Positions 54,958-64,000 of a stretch of DNA of 64,000 bases are shown here, one piece after another. The notes beneath the pieces were generated by a model. That model searched no databases and was not told where the DNA came from. It was given only the letters and a program-made list of their open reading frames with translations. The position numbers and the translations under genes were made by a program. Every line of letters begins with the position of its first letter. Position 1 is the first letter of the stretch. The stretch is taken from NCBI GenBank assembly GCA_010909165.1, contig VJWM01000272.1, forward strand, positions 1-64,000, in the 5' to 3' direction. Source of the stretch: Anthoceros angustus (Eukaryota > Streptophyta > Anthocerotopsida > Anthocerotales > Anthocerotaceae).

Positions 54958-57106
54958 TGTAAAGTGTTTCTCGGCATAGGGTTTGTCTCGAACCCCATTT
55001 TGGCTAACCATCCGTAAATGCACATATCTCATTTCACTGCTTGATTTGCGAACCCACCCATGCATCCGAGCCCAAGGAAGACCTAATGTGCCCACCGTCC
55101 GCACAAATGACGGACACACCTTTGTACCAAGTGGCGGATGATGGCGCACTTATGCTCCAAAGAGTGGAGTGCACCGACGTCCGCGACTTATACTCCAAAG
55201 AGGTGCAATACACGGGTTTGGAGAGGGTTGCGTCAATACTTGTGTAGGCAAGCACTTTCGTTCAAGTTGCTTGTGCACACTTGCCACCGCACCAACACTC
55301 ACATCAATTCTCTTTTCAAACCCCGTGATTGAGCAATCCCGGCGGGCATACCATCGACTGGCCCCTCCGTGTCGGAGATAAGCCGCACTTAGATCTGCAG
55401 CATTGGGCCCCGCAAGCGAGAATTGGACAAGGTAAAGGATGGTGAGGCCTCCTCAACCGTTCTTGATCAAACTCTTCATAGCTTACATTTCTTCTTGTCA
55501 AGTCCGTATCGCTTTCAACCTTAATCTATCCATGGGTGGCACATGGAGCAAGTCAGATCTTAAATTCAAAATCTCCTGGCGAAGCTTGGCTATAGTTCGT
55601 CTCTGAACACCTAGCTGCGCCACAGTTGTAGTGGGCGTCACAGTGGGTATAGACAGTCCTCCTTGAGCCTCAGAAATACTCGCCATTTGGTCAAAACCCC
55701 ACCGGGCACCCTCTTTCTTCGATACTGGCTCTCACTAGGGCTCGCGGTGGCGGATGCTCTCTTATGCTTGTGTTCGATCGCATCCGATGTGCTTTCATTA
55801 CTCAAGGAAAAATCATCTATTCTATTTATTTTCTTGCTTCTCGCAAAACATTGTGAAACATTGTCGCCTTCAAAAGGTTGGCCATTAGAAACCACCATCA
55901 TACATGTCGAATTTTGGAAAATGTAGCTCATCTAGAAACCAAGGCCTATGCATCTATACGCATCAAACTCGAATGAGCGGACATTTGGCGCACCAATCAA
56001 AGAGATCCAGCAAGTCATCGGAAGGGCACATAGAGTAAGGCCAAAAGGTTTTACATGTTGTATACAAAGCGAATGTGGAATATAACATCAACCAACAAAT
56101 GATTTTCAAAAATAATATTCATGACTTTACGCCTAGATACCGGATGATTTACAAATTTTTCAAACCACTAAAAATCAACACTCCATCCTAGTATTGATAC
56201 GCCTCTAGGTTGCTTATGATGGAGTTGTTACAAAGTTTTCAAAGCGCCAAAACAAGCAAGCCATCCTAGCACTAATCGACCCAAGAGTGCATAACCGGAA
56301 GTTCTAAAGCACCAAAGTCAAGCACCCCATCCTAGCACTAATCGACCCAAGGTGCTTAACCTTGGAGTTCTTACGCCATTGAGTCTATCTGCACCTATCC
56401 GGCGGATGTTTCTAAAGAAGACAAACAATAAATATAGATGTGCGGACGTCCGCATCCACTCCACCATTTCCATCTCGGACGCCCACAAGATTGGGGTCTC
56501 AAAATGCGCCGGACGTCCACGTAGCAGATTTCGCCAATGTGCCGAACGTCCGCGATTGTTCCAATTCCTTCTATGTTTTCACTCTAACAATGGAGATCCG
56601 GGGTTGTGTACTCACGTGCACAGGGCGTCAGCTACTTTTAGAGTCGTAGTTTGGTCCTCTCGAGATGGCCATGATCAAGCTATCGGTTAATGTTCTTCAC
56701 AATTGCGCCGGACGTCCGTAGCTGTTTTCTTTTCTTGAATTGCTACTTTTGCGTGTTGGTTCGCGGACGTCCGTGGTTTAATTTTGGACTAATTTTGTTT
56801 GGTTTTGCCTCTGTTCACCACCTAGGAAGTACTATCGCTGCGAAGAGGTGTTTAGGATTCCTAGCACCGTTAAAATCCTTGAAATCCCTTCCTTGTGAAG
56901 GTGAAATCCATGAACCTTCTTGGCTTCAACCACATTAGCGTAAGTATTCACGAGAAAATAACATGGTCAATGTCTTTCAAGACATGTCTAAAGAGTGGTT
57001 TTGCTAAAGATGATGCATTTTGGCCCGTTTTGGGGTCATTTTTGGTCTTTAGGGACCCAAACCCCTTTAATGGAGAATAACCCCTATCTTTGAGAGCGTT
57101 GTTTGT
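54958..57106. mobile_element. 2.15-kb unrelated block interrupting the caspase 3' end
   Basis: Left flank 'gggatgatgtgta' and right flank 'cagattttaacatcg' are adjacent in ROCO-1 (18476-18500), so this looks like an insertion. I see no terminal inverted repeats and no transposase. A minus-strand pair of ORFs (55931-55638 and 55686-55498) can be read in succession, with 'RKRVPGGVLTKW' and 'MASISEAQGGLSIPTVTP'; I do not recognise the product. The block also contains the GGACGTCC cluster at 56444-56773. Whether it is a mobile element is inference. Confidence 0.5.
56444..56773. repeat. Cluster of palindromic GGACGTCC words
   Basis: 'ggacgtcc' at 56444, 56511, 56710 and 56766, with 'gaacgtcc' at 56544 and 'cgacgtccgcg' near 55175. 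Most are flanked by CGC or GCG. The core ACGT resembles bZIP sites but the context is too uncertain to call regulatory. Confidence 0.75.
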
Positions 57107-57186
57107 ACAGATTTTAACATCGATGATTCGAGGTCACGGAGATAGAAGTCAAGCTCCCAAGTGAAGTAGGAAGCCCGAGAAGAGAA
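57107..57186 (+). pseudogene. Caspase-like 3' fragment
   Basis: 'attttaacatcgatgattcg' to 'gtaggaagcccgagaagaga' matches the region encoding 'LTSVIAEVTEIEVKLPSEAG' in ROCO-3. It is joined at 57187 to LRR-C sequence ('acggctggacttgagtggct'). It is the only part of a fourth caspase copy in the window. Confidence 0.85.
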
Positions 57187-58257
57187 CGGCTGGACTTGAG
57201 TGGCTTCCTTGGTTTTGGAGCAGGTGAAGTCTGCGCAATCGCCGCTATCTTGCAATCCAGCCGCACCTTGCAATTTCGAATATGGGATACACTAGCATGA
57301 CTGTCGAAGGACTGGCTTGCATTGCCCTACTACGACATAATCGCGTGCTTCGCTCCTTGTATCTTCTGGAAACACGACTGTGGGAGAAGGTGTTGGAGCT
57401 CAATACAGGCGATATCTGACCAGCACTCCGCTCTTCGCAACATGGGGATGTGGGATACAGGGATGGATGAGGCGGGAGCATTGATGATAGGGGATGCTCG
57501 GCTCAGAACACCACACTTGGCTGAACATAGGATTCAATCAAGCGTGGAGGCCAAAGCAGGCAGGATGATGGCCACGCTGTTAGCTCGAGCATTCACCCTG
57601 GCATGCTGGACGCAGACCAGGAGGTGAAGGTGTTGCTCCCAAGCTTCCTTAACGAGTCTGTCACACATCTCCAGCTGCAAGTATGGGGAGCAGGACAGCA
57701 GCCTGTCATCGCTGAGTTGGGAGAAGCTGTGGCCCGCATGCTGCGGTCGAACATGACTTTAAGGCATCTCGATGTATGTAGCTGCTTTATAAGCCAGGGA
57801 TTGGAGGGCTGTGTGACAACAGCAGCGTTATCCGTGTGACATTCCGACATGGTAGCTCTAGTGCTAAGGAGGACTACTGCAATGATGCCAATCTGCAGAG
57901 TTGCCAGACGGTGGAAAAGTTTACAATTAGCTCGAGCAGTTTGGGACCTTTGGGATCATCCGACCTCCGAAGACGTTTTCAAATCGTTGCAGGACAATCG
58001 TTAACTCAACAGGTTGGTGTTGGATGGCTGGAAAGGGTTGGACGACAATATGTTCCAAGACCTGTTGCGGGCTCTGCAAGTGAACACCAATTTGAAGAGT
58101 ATATCGTTCGAGAACACTGTGTGGAAAAGTCAGGGAAAAGGAGCTGCAGTGGATGAACTACTACGCCAAAACAGGGAATACCGGAAAGCTCTAGCAGGAG
58201 CTCCAACAATGCCAATGAAATCATGTCGCCTCGTACTTTGTGGATTTCCATATGCAG
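57187..58257 (+). pseudogene. ROCO-5 LRR-C exon (5' truncated)
   Basis: It starts at 'RLDLSGFLGFG' and runs to 'RLVLCGFPYAG' with donor at 58258. It has more deletions than the other copies (for example 'ctcgaatatggg', 'acaggcgatatctgacc'), leaving no long open frame except 58014-58400 ('LVLDGWKGLDDNMFQDLLRA'). No start codon and no upstream LRR modules. Confidence 0.85.
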
Positions 58258-58415
58258 GTGAGCCACGTGCTGAACCCAAAGTTTGTACATCCCCAAAGGG
58301 CGTAGTTTGTGGCAGACTTCACTGCAGTTGTTTCTGTCTTCTCTACATCTGTTTTCTTCTCATAACGTTGTTTTCGTCTCCGGAGTGTAATCGGTGGTAA
58401 ATGTTGTTGTTTCAG

Positions 58416-59677
58416 GAAAACCACGATACGGAATACGTTGATGAGTATGCAAACACACGAAACGATGTTGAGATGGAGGGTGAAACGATTTGAAGCACAT
58501 ACCTCGAACCCTTGGGTTTGAGGTTGAGGTGATAAAAGATGGTCCAGCCTTGAGAATTACCGTTTGGGATCTTGCAGGGCACCGGAGTTTCATGCTCTTC
58601 ACGATTTCGTCTTTCCTGCTGTGAATAACTCTTCTCTCTTCTTGTTTGTCTATAACCCGTTCAAATTTGGTGGTAATTATTCAAGTGCGGAAATGAAGGA
58701 TAGAAAGGATTTTCGAGATGAATTTATTTATTGGCTTAAATTTATTGCTTCCAACTCGCGGTTAGCTCAACAAGTGAAACCTTATGTTCATGTGGTGGTA
58801 ACATTTGGTGACAAGCTTGAAGGTAGGATGTCTTGAAGGTTGCAATACGGAGGAAGTGTTGGTGATGAAGAAAAGTTCATGGCTGTTGTGGAAACATCCA
58901 ATGAACCCACTTTCATCAATGGACGAGTTGGAAAGATGTGTATGCACTCGCAGCCTTATAGAGGAAAAGCTACGCCAGCTTGTCGACAAATTGGCCCCAA
59001 TTCCCAATATTTGTGAGCAGACCGTATACATGTGCAAAGATGGGCTGAGGACCAACAAGGTATGCCAATCATTTGTTGAGAAGTTTAGTGAGTTGTTTCA
59101 TAGCACATGTAAGGCGGCAATAGGGCATCCACTCATCTCGAGAGGATTACGTAAGATTTCTTAGAGACTTCATGGACAAAGAGGATAGCTAGAAAGTAGT
59201 AGCATCATATCTCAAGGATTCGGGGAGATCATATATTTCCAAATGTCACGACTTATGGTCATCAACCTCGATGGTTAGGAATGGGCGTTTTGGTCGGTGA
59301 TTAGTATATTTGGTGAACCGGACAATAGGCAAGATTGGCTTCAAGTTCAAAATGGGTTCATCAGCAAATATGGATTGAGTAGCCTTCTAAAAATGTCTTT
59401 GAACAAGGTAGGGCTTGATGAAACCATTGTGAGCGAGGAACAATTCATCCAATTGATGCTTGAGTTACACCTTTGCTACGAAAGTAGAGATGAGGAAGGA
59501 GAAGTCGTTATTTTGTTCCAATATGTATGTGTAAAGAAGAAGACGGGTCGAGTTGACCAACAATTAGTATGGCCTTCACACGGTGGTAATCTTCATGATG
59601 ATATCTTTATGGGTTTGCGTCTACAATGCGATGATCAAGATTGTACATTCCTCACACGATTTTTCCCTAGGTTATAG
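58416..59677 (+). pseudogene. ROCO-5 Roc and COR exon
   Basis: Roc: frame 58564-58836 reads 'FVYNPFKFGGNYSSAEMKDR' and 'VVVTFGDKLEG'; a TGA follows 'GRMS' as in ROCO-3. One base is missing in 'GHREFHAL' and one at the P-loop acceptor. COR: 'ISIFGEPDNRQDWLQVQNGF', 'SEEQFIQLMLELHLCYESRD' (59297-59677). The exon ends 'RL-TAG' as in ROCO-4, so these two copies share a more recent ancestor. Confidence 0.87.
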
Positions 59678-59788
59678 GTTTGTAACTTTTCTCAAGCTCA
59701 CTATCTTTTGTTTTATGTCTTTAAAAACTTCTTCTTTGTTTTATTATTATTATTCATTAATTAGTCTCATTGTTCCTATAAATTGTAG

Positions 59789-59968
59789 GTACTTTTATAC
59801 ACATATTGTTTGACAAAAGGCTGGGTTGATGAGGAAAGACCAGTTGATTCGGGGATAAAATTGGGCGGAATGTTCTTTTAATATCTGCGAGGCATTGGAT
59901 ATCTTTTGTGGAATTTAATGCGAAATCGGTTGCTACATAGATATCTTGGCCGATCTACTCAAGGCTAT
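59789..59968 (+). pseudogene. ROCO-5 post-COR exon, cut by an LTR
   Basis: The exon opens 'LLYTYCLTKGWVDEERPVDS' and is intact for about 180 bases until 'ctactcaaggctat' (59968), where normal copies go on 'ttagagtccatg'. From 59969 the sequence is LTR. Confidence 0.9.
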
Positions 59969-60882
59969 TGTGGTGCGACTTTCGCTAATGGTCGATTAGG
60001 CGCGCACAATCCGTGTCGTTGTAGTAAGGAGTCCGTTCCCAAGGGAATGATAGGCTCCGTTCGCGTTCAATCAATTCTCGCCTCCCTGCGTCCGTTCGGA
60101 CTCAATACACACAAGCATTAGTTTACGCCTATCTATTCGCAACGTTCACCGTACAGGCCCGGTGTGGCCAAATGTTTAAGGACCCGTTCGCGTCCGTATC
60201 GTTCTCGTTCGTCAAACGTTCCTCTAGTCCGTTCCTCTCACTACTCTCACTACACTCGTCGTCTCTTGGGAAGAAACGTGGGTGACTGCGCAGTTCGGAC
60301 CTCCTCCGTCGTTCTACCAGGCCTCTCCGTCCGGGCTCTACACGCCCTCCCGAAGTCCCTCTGGCTCACTCGTTCCAGTCCTTGGCTGACTCACGGCAGC
60401 AAGGGTCTGTGTCACTCTTCCCTACACACACCACCACACGTTAGGGTCCGTCACCAGGACCGGGATCAGTCTCTCCGGGGCTGTCGTGCCTGCTCAGTGA
60501 CTCAGGCCTCACGTTAGCAAGAAGACTCACAAGGGTCTGCAAGAAAACGCGGCTTCTACCCCAAGAGAAAGATGATTTATTCCGAGCAGCCTCGGCCCTC
60601 TTATACTACGCCCAAGTCGGCGTCTTTATTACACCTATTACGGTGGTGGCCAGCTCACTCGCTAATCGGCCGCCTACCATCCTATTCCTCCTCCTATCTC
60701 CTTCGTCGGTGGTGGGTGGGAAGGTCCCGGGTTCCGCCTCGGGGGTGGTCCAATCTCCGTCACGGCGGTTGCGCACCCAATCGGATGATCCGCGGGACCC
60801 CTTCCTCTTCCGAAATCACATCGGGTTGGGCTCGAGTCTCCTGCGGTCTTCCATCTCCTTGGCATGGCCGCCCGTTATCACA
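59969..60882 (-). mobile_element. LTR of a minus-strand LTR retrotransposon
   Basis: A 914-base LTR. On the minus strand it begins TGTGATAACGG (60882 downward) and ends CACCACA (59969), with TG..CA termini. It carries 'tataagagg' (about 60607-60599) and 'aataaa' (60581-60576) about 20 bases later, the usual U3/R signals. Directly upstream on the minus strand is a G-rich stretch fit for a polypurine tract. It inserted into the ROCO-5 post-COR exon; the 5-base flank is 'gctat'. The partner LTR lies outside the window, so the target duplication cannot be checked. Confidence 0.8.
60576..60607 (-). promoter_or_regulatory. LTR TATA box and polyadenylation signal
   Basis: On the minus strand 'gtataagagg' precedes 'ggaataaatc' by about 20 bases. 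Together they would drive and end retroelement transcripts in the LTR. Confidence 0.65.
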
Positions 60883-60905
60883 ACGTCGTCCCCCCCTGGC
60901 CCCCC
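60883..60905 (-). other. Candidate polypurine tract
   Basis: On the minus strand 'ggccagggggggacgacgt' lies just before the LTR start. It fits the position of a plus-strand primer for reverse transcription, though a few non-purines separate it from the LTR. Confidence 0.5.
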
Positions 60906-63900
60906 AGTGGGTCCCCTTCCGGTAGGGCCACCGACTGTCTGCTCCCCCAGCGTAAGTCGGAGGGGGCTCCTCCTTACTTCCTGAGTCCGGACCTCGAGGT
61001 CCGGTCTCGACTCCAAGTCGAACTTGAGTCATCTTATTCTGAGTCGGTCCAGGGTCCGGTCTCATCTCGGGGTTCGGACCTCGGGGTCGAACTTATTCTG
61101 AGTCCGGTCCCAAGCTCGGACCCTTGTTGCGGACCTCTTCTTAGGTCCTCATCCCTTCCACCGACCCTTGTCTTGGGTCGGTTTGGCTCCTCCTTCCACT
61201 TTCCCTTGGACCGCCGCCTCTATCTTCCGGCGGTTGCAGCGGACTTACCACAGGATTCGTTGTATTGGCGCGTCTGCTCCTCCCGAGGCTCTTCTCCCCG
61301 TCGTCTCCAAACAGGCCACTAGGGTCCCTGTCTCTCCATGCCCTTCATCTCCTTGAGCCTTCCAGGGTCCGTCACGGCGGTTGCGGGCTTGCCTTAAGGA
61401 GCTCGGCGTGGTAATAGGCAAAGTCTGAATCAACTTGAATTGCCTCTTCCACGTGTGCGAACACCGATACTCCTTCGCCATAGGTGCTCAGGAGCATCTT
61501 TGCCGGTTTGTTGAACCACCTCCCTGCCGGTTTGGCCGGGCCGGGCGCATCACGCGAGGCTACAAGGGAAGCCTCGGTCACCTCCCTGCGTCCGGTGCTC
61601 TCGCTTCCCGTTCATTCGGCGTTAGCTCGCCATCTCCTTGGCCTCGGCTTTCACCGCCATAACGCAGCGTTCCCCTTCCGCCTTCCTTAACTGGACCAGC
61701 AGCTTCTTTTCTGCGTCCAGTGCTCTCGCTTCCCCGTTCATTCTGGCCGTTAGCTCTGCCATCTCCCTCTCCAGGCGATCGGGCAACTCTGCGGTGCGGG
61801 CTTCGCCAGTCCTTCTCCATTTGGCGTCACGCTCCTGTTCCATCGCCTTACTTCCTCCACCCGACAACAGGGCTGGAGCCGCTCTATTTCTCGTTCGTGA
61901 TCCGAGATCACGCCATTCCGTTTCTCAATTGTAACTGGGCTCTCCGGACCTCGAGGTCTCCTGCGGTCTTCCATCTCCTGCCGCTGTTGCTCAACCTCAC
62001 GCAATTGAGCCCGGAGATCCCCTATCTCCTTGTCGTGGGCTGCTTCTCCTTGGCATGGCCGCCGCCTCCTCCCGAGGCTCTTCTCCCCGCCTCCGCCTTC
62101 AAGCTGGCCTCGGCTTTTCCGGCCGTCTCCCTCCACCGGTTTCGATCACGCCGATAGTGATCCCGGTCGATCTTAGACTTCGCCTCCTCGCCTCCGCCTT
62201 CACAGGCCGCCTCCTGCAGGTCTTGGTCGGTCGGCCGCCTCCGCGGTCGCGAGCCTTCTCTGCTTGCGCTCGGGCCTCCTCCGACTCTTTCTGCGCTACC
62301 CCTCTCCTCCTGCAGAGGTCTTGACCAGCAGCCTCCTGCACCTTGGTGCTCCTCCGGTGAAGAAACTTAGTCCGTCTGTCGAATGGACTAGACTTCTCTT
62401 CGGCCTCCGGCGCTTCCCCTCTTGATGCGGCCGAGCTTCCTTCCTTCGCCTCTGGGCCGCCTCAATGCTCTGGAGGAGCACCATGCGCCTCCTTGTGGCT
62501 TCTACCTCACAGGTCTTCTCCATGATTCCACAGGTCCCTAGAGCATACCGTCCATGGCAGTGGCACCCGCCGTGTTTCTTCCACGGCCGCCAGTGAGACC
62601 CCAGAAAGTCCGTAGTGGGAGGCGGGCATCTCACGGTCCGCCAAGGTCCATCGCTGGGATCCTCCCGAGTCCGGACTGGGCTCTCGGACCTAATCGGGAC
62701 CCTTAGGTCACAGTGGTGAGGTCGAGCTTCACCCTCTTGGCCCTTTTGGCGCGAGCTCCTTTGCCTCTTTCTCCGGGGCTCGGAGGAGGTGAGGGGTCAG
62801 GAGCTAGCCCTTTTGCCCCTTCCCGCCTTGAGGGGCTGCGGGACTCGCCCTCTTCCCAGTCCGCCCTCTTCCTCCTTTGGGCGGTTGTAGGCCGCCTCCG
62901 CCTCCTTGCGCCTCTTGACCTCTTGCCACTCAGGTGGGTAGGGGTAAGGCAGCACCGTCAGGGTCTTTGCGTTGGTAGCGGTCTTGCGCCTCTTGACTCC
63001 CGAGTCCGGACCTCCTGCTGCGTTGATTGCTCGGAGGAGCACCATGCGCCTCCTTGTTGGCCGCCAACTCTCGCTCGTCGCTCCCTCCTGCTGCGTTGAT
63101 TGCTCGGAGGCACGGGAGAAGGGAAGCGGGATATCTTCCCATACTTCCCTAGGTGGTGAGGGGTCCGCTCGACGTATGGAGTCAGGAATCCTCCCAATCG
63201 TCCTCCTCCGAGTCCGTTTGGCCTTGGGGGTGGCCCCACCTCGGGTGCCCTTGCAGCTCGCTACGGCAAGGCCTCGGTCTTACGCCGCCGCTCGATCTCC
63301 CTCCACCGGTTTCGATCACGCGATAGTGATCCGAGATCACGCCTGTAGATTCCGTTCTCAATTGTAACTTGGGCTGCGGGACTCGCCCTCCTTGCGGTCT
63401 TCCATCTCCGCGTTGCTCAACCTCACGCAATTGAGCCGGAGATCCCTATCTCCTTGTCGTGGGCTGCTTCTCCTTGGCATGGCCGCCCGCCTCCTCGCCT
63501 TCTTCTCGCCTCTGGGCGCCTCGGCTTTTCCGTCTCCCTCCACCGGTTCGATCACGCGATAGTGATCCCGGTCGATCTTAGCGGCTTCGCCTCCTCGCCT
63601 TCACAGGCCGCCCGCCTCTTCCTCCTTTGGGCGGTTGTAGGCCGCCTCCGGTCGCGAGCCTTCTGCTTGCGCTCGGGCCTCCTCCGACTCTTCTGCGCTA
63701 CCCCTCTCCTCCTGCAGGTCTTGACCCGCCTCCTTGCGCCTCTTCCTCCTTTGGGCGGTTGTAGGCCGCCTCCGGTGAAGAAACTTAGTCCGTCTGTCGA
63801 ATGGACTAGACTTCTCTTCGGCCTCCGGCGCTTCCCCTCTTGATGCGGCCGAGCTTCTTCTCGCCTCTGGGCGCCTCCATGCTCACGGAGGAGCACCATG

Positions 63901-64000
63901 CGCCTCCTTGTGGCTTCTACCTCACAGGTCTTCTCCATGATTCCAGGTCCCTAGAGCATACCGTCCATGGCAGTGGCGAGCACCCGCCGTGTTTCTTCCA
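60906..64000 (-). mobile_element. Retroelement interior with coiled-coil coding remnants
   Basis: GC-rich interior of the minus-strand element next to its 3' LTR. No reverse transcriptase, RNase H or integrase motif is seen. Minus-strand frames give charged helical stretches: 'LEREMAELTARMNGEARALD', 'AEKKLLVQLRKAEGERC' (61867-61622), 'LRAQLREVEQQRQEMEDRR' (62136-61750), 'MEKTCEVEATRRRMVLLQSI' (62520-62296) and, nearest the LTR, 'YGEGVSVFAHVEEAIQVDSD' (61581-61372). This suggests a long coiled-coil protein, perhaps of a non-autonomous gypsy-type element, broken by many indels. The plus-strand ORFs are Pro/Ser/Arg-rich shadows. I cannot name the product. Confidence 0.6.
62040..63990 (-). repeat. 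Internal repeats of the retroelement
   Basis: 'gaagaaacttagtccgtctg' occurs at 62358 and 63778 (1,420 apart) with the following ~180 bases conserved. 'gggcggttgtaggccgcctc' occurs near 62879, 63628 and 63753, and 'tttcgatcacgc' with 'gatagtgatcc' near 62138, 63308 and, shortened, 63545. The order of pieces differs between copies, so these are shuffled segments and not a simple tandem repeat. Confidence 0.8.

Noticed and set aside
1750-59968. Calling every ROCO and PPR copy a dead pseudogene because of frameshifts
   Set aside because: The same kind of base loss hits the single-copy lipoxygenase at invariant motifs, so errors in the sequence are a likely cause.
60164-62324. Plus-strand ORFs in the LTR and GC-rich end
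   Set aside because: They are Pro/Ser/Arg-rich shadows opposite the retroelement strand and cross the LTR.
1-64000. tRNA or rRNA genes
   Set aside because: I looked for cloverleaf ends and conserved rRNA words and found none I could support.

Overview
This is nuclear DNA from a land plant. The evidence is spliceosomal introns with GT..AG borders, organellar-type pentatricopeptide repeat (PPR) genes of the PLS/E class, a plant lipoxygenase, the start of a plant hydroxypyruvate-reductase-like gene, a plastid atpA fragment, a LINE tail and an LTR retrotransposon. A Roc-COR (ROCO) receptor family with ribonuclease-inhibitor-type LRRs points to a non-seed plant (bryophyte, lycophyte or fern). I cannot name the species.

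The centre of the window is a family of tandem ROCO genes on the + strand. The fullest copy (30469-41870) reads in order: a start with 'MADPSLPAG', five LRR modules of about 1.31 kb, a second LRR region, a Roc GTPase whose P-loop is split by an intron, COR, a conserved post-COR exon, and a C-terminal domain that aligns with animal-type caspase p20 plus p10 (C14A) and not with plant metacaspases. The domain carries a 'NACRA' cysteine motif and a p10-like end. I regard this LRR-Roc-COR-caspase architecture as the most interesting content here. Copies or parts lie at 1750-3265, 6376-18617, 24946-27267, 30469-41870, 49176-54957 and 57107-59968.

Layout: 100-1750 (-) 3' half of a lipoxygenase, fused to a ROCO fragment (1750-3265) and a PPR-A fragment. 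Then come two successive copies of a segment of about 24 kb. Segment 1 (about 4.1-27.3 kb) holds PPR-A, ROCO-1 (4 LRR modules plus Roc-COR-caspase), an AT-rich spacer with a plastid atpA fragment, PPR-B (E-class), a hydroxypyruvate-reductase-like exon, and ROCO-2 (2 modules, truncated). Segment 2 (about 27.3-54.9 kb) has the same order: PPR-A, ROCO-3 (5 modules, complete order), a different spacer with a LINE tail, PPR-B, the reductase exon, and ROCO-4 (2 modules joined directly to Roc-COR-caspase). A 2.15 kb unrelated block (54958-57106) interrupts the caspase 3' end. ROCO-5 (LRR-C, Roc, COR) follows and is cut at 59968 by the LTR of a minus-strand retroelement that fills the rest of the window.

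Nearly every coding stretch carries one- or two-base deletions at homopolymers or short tandem repeats, including the single-copy lipoxygenase at otherwise invariant motifs. Several junctions look like microhomology patchwork. Sequencing or assembly error is therefore a serious explanation for many frameshifts and some chimeras, and I have not used frameshifts alone to call a gene dead. Functions are inferred from residues read in the sequence; no search was run.
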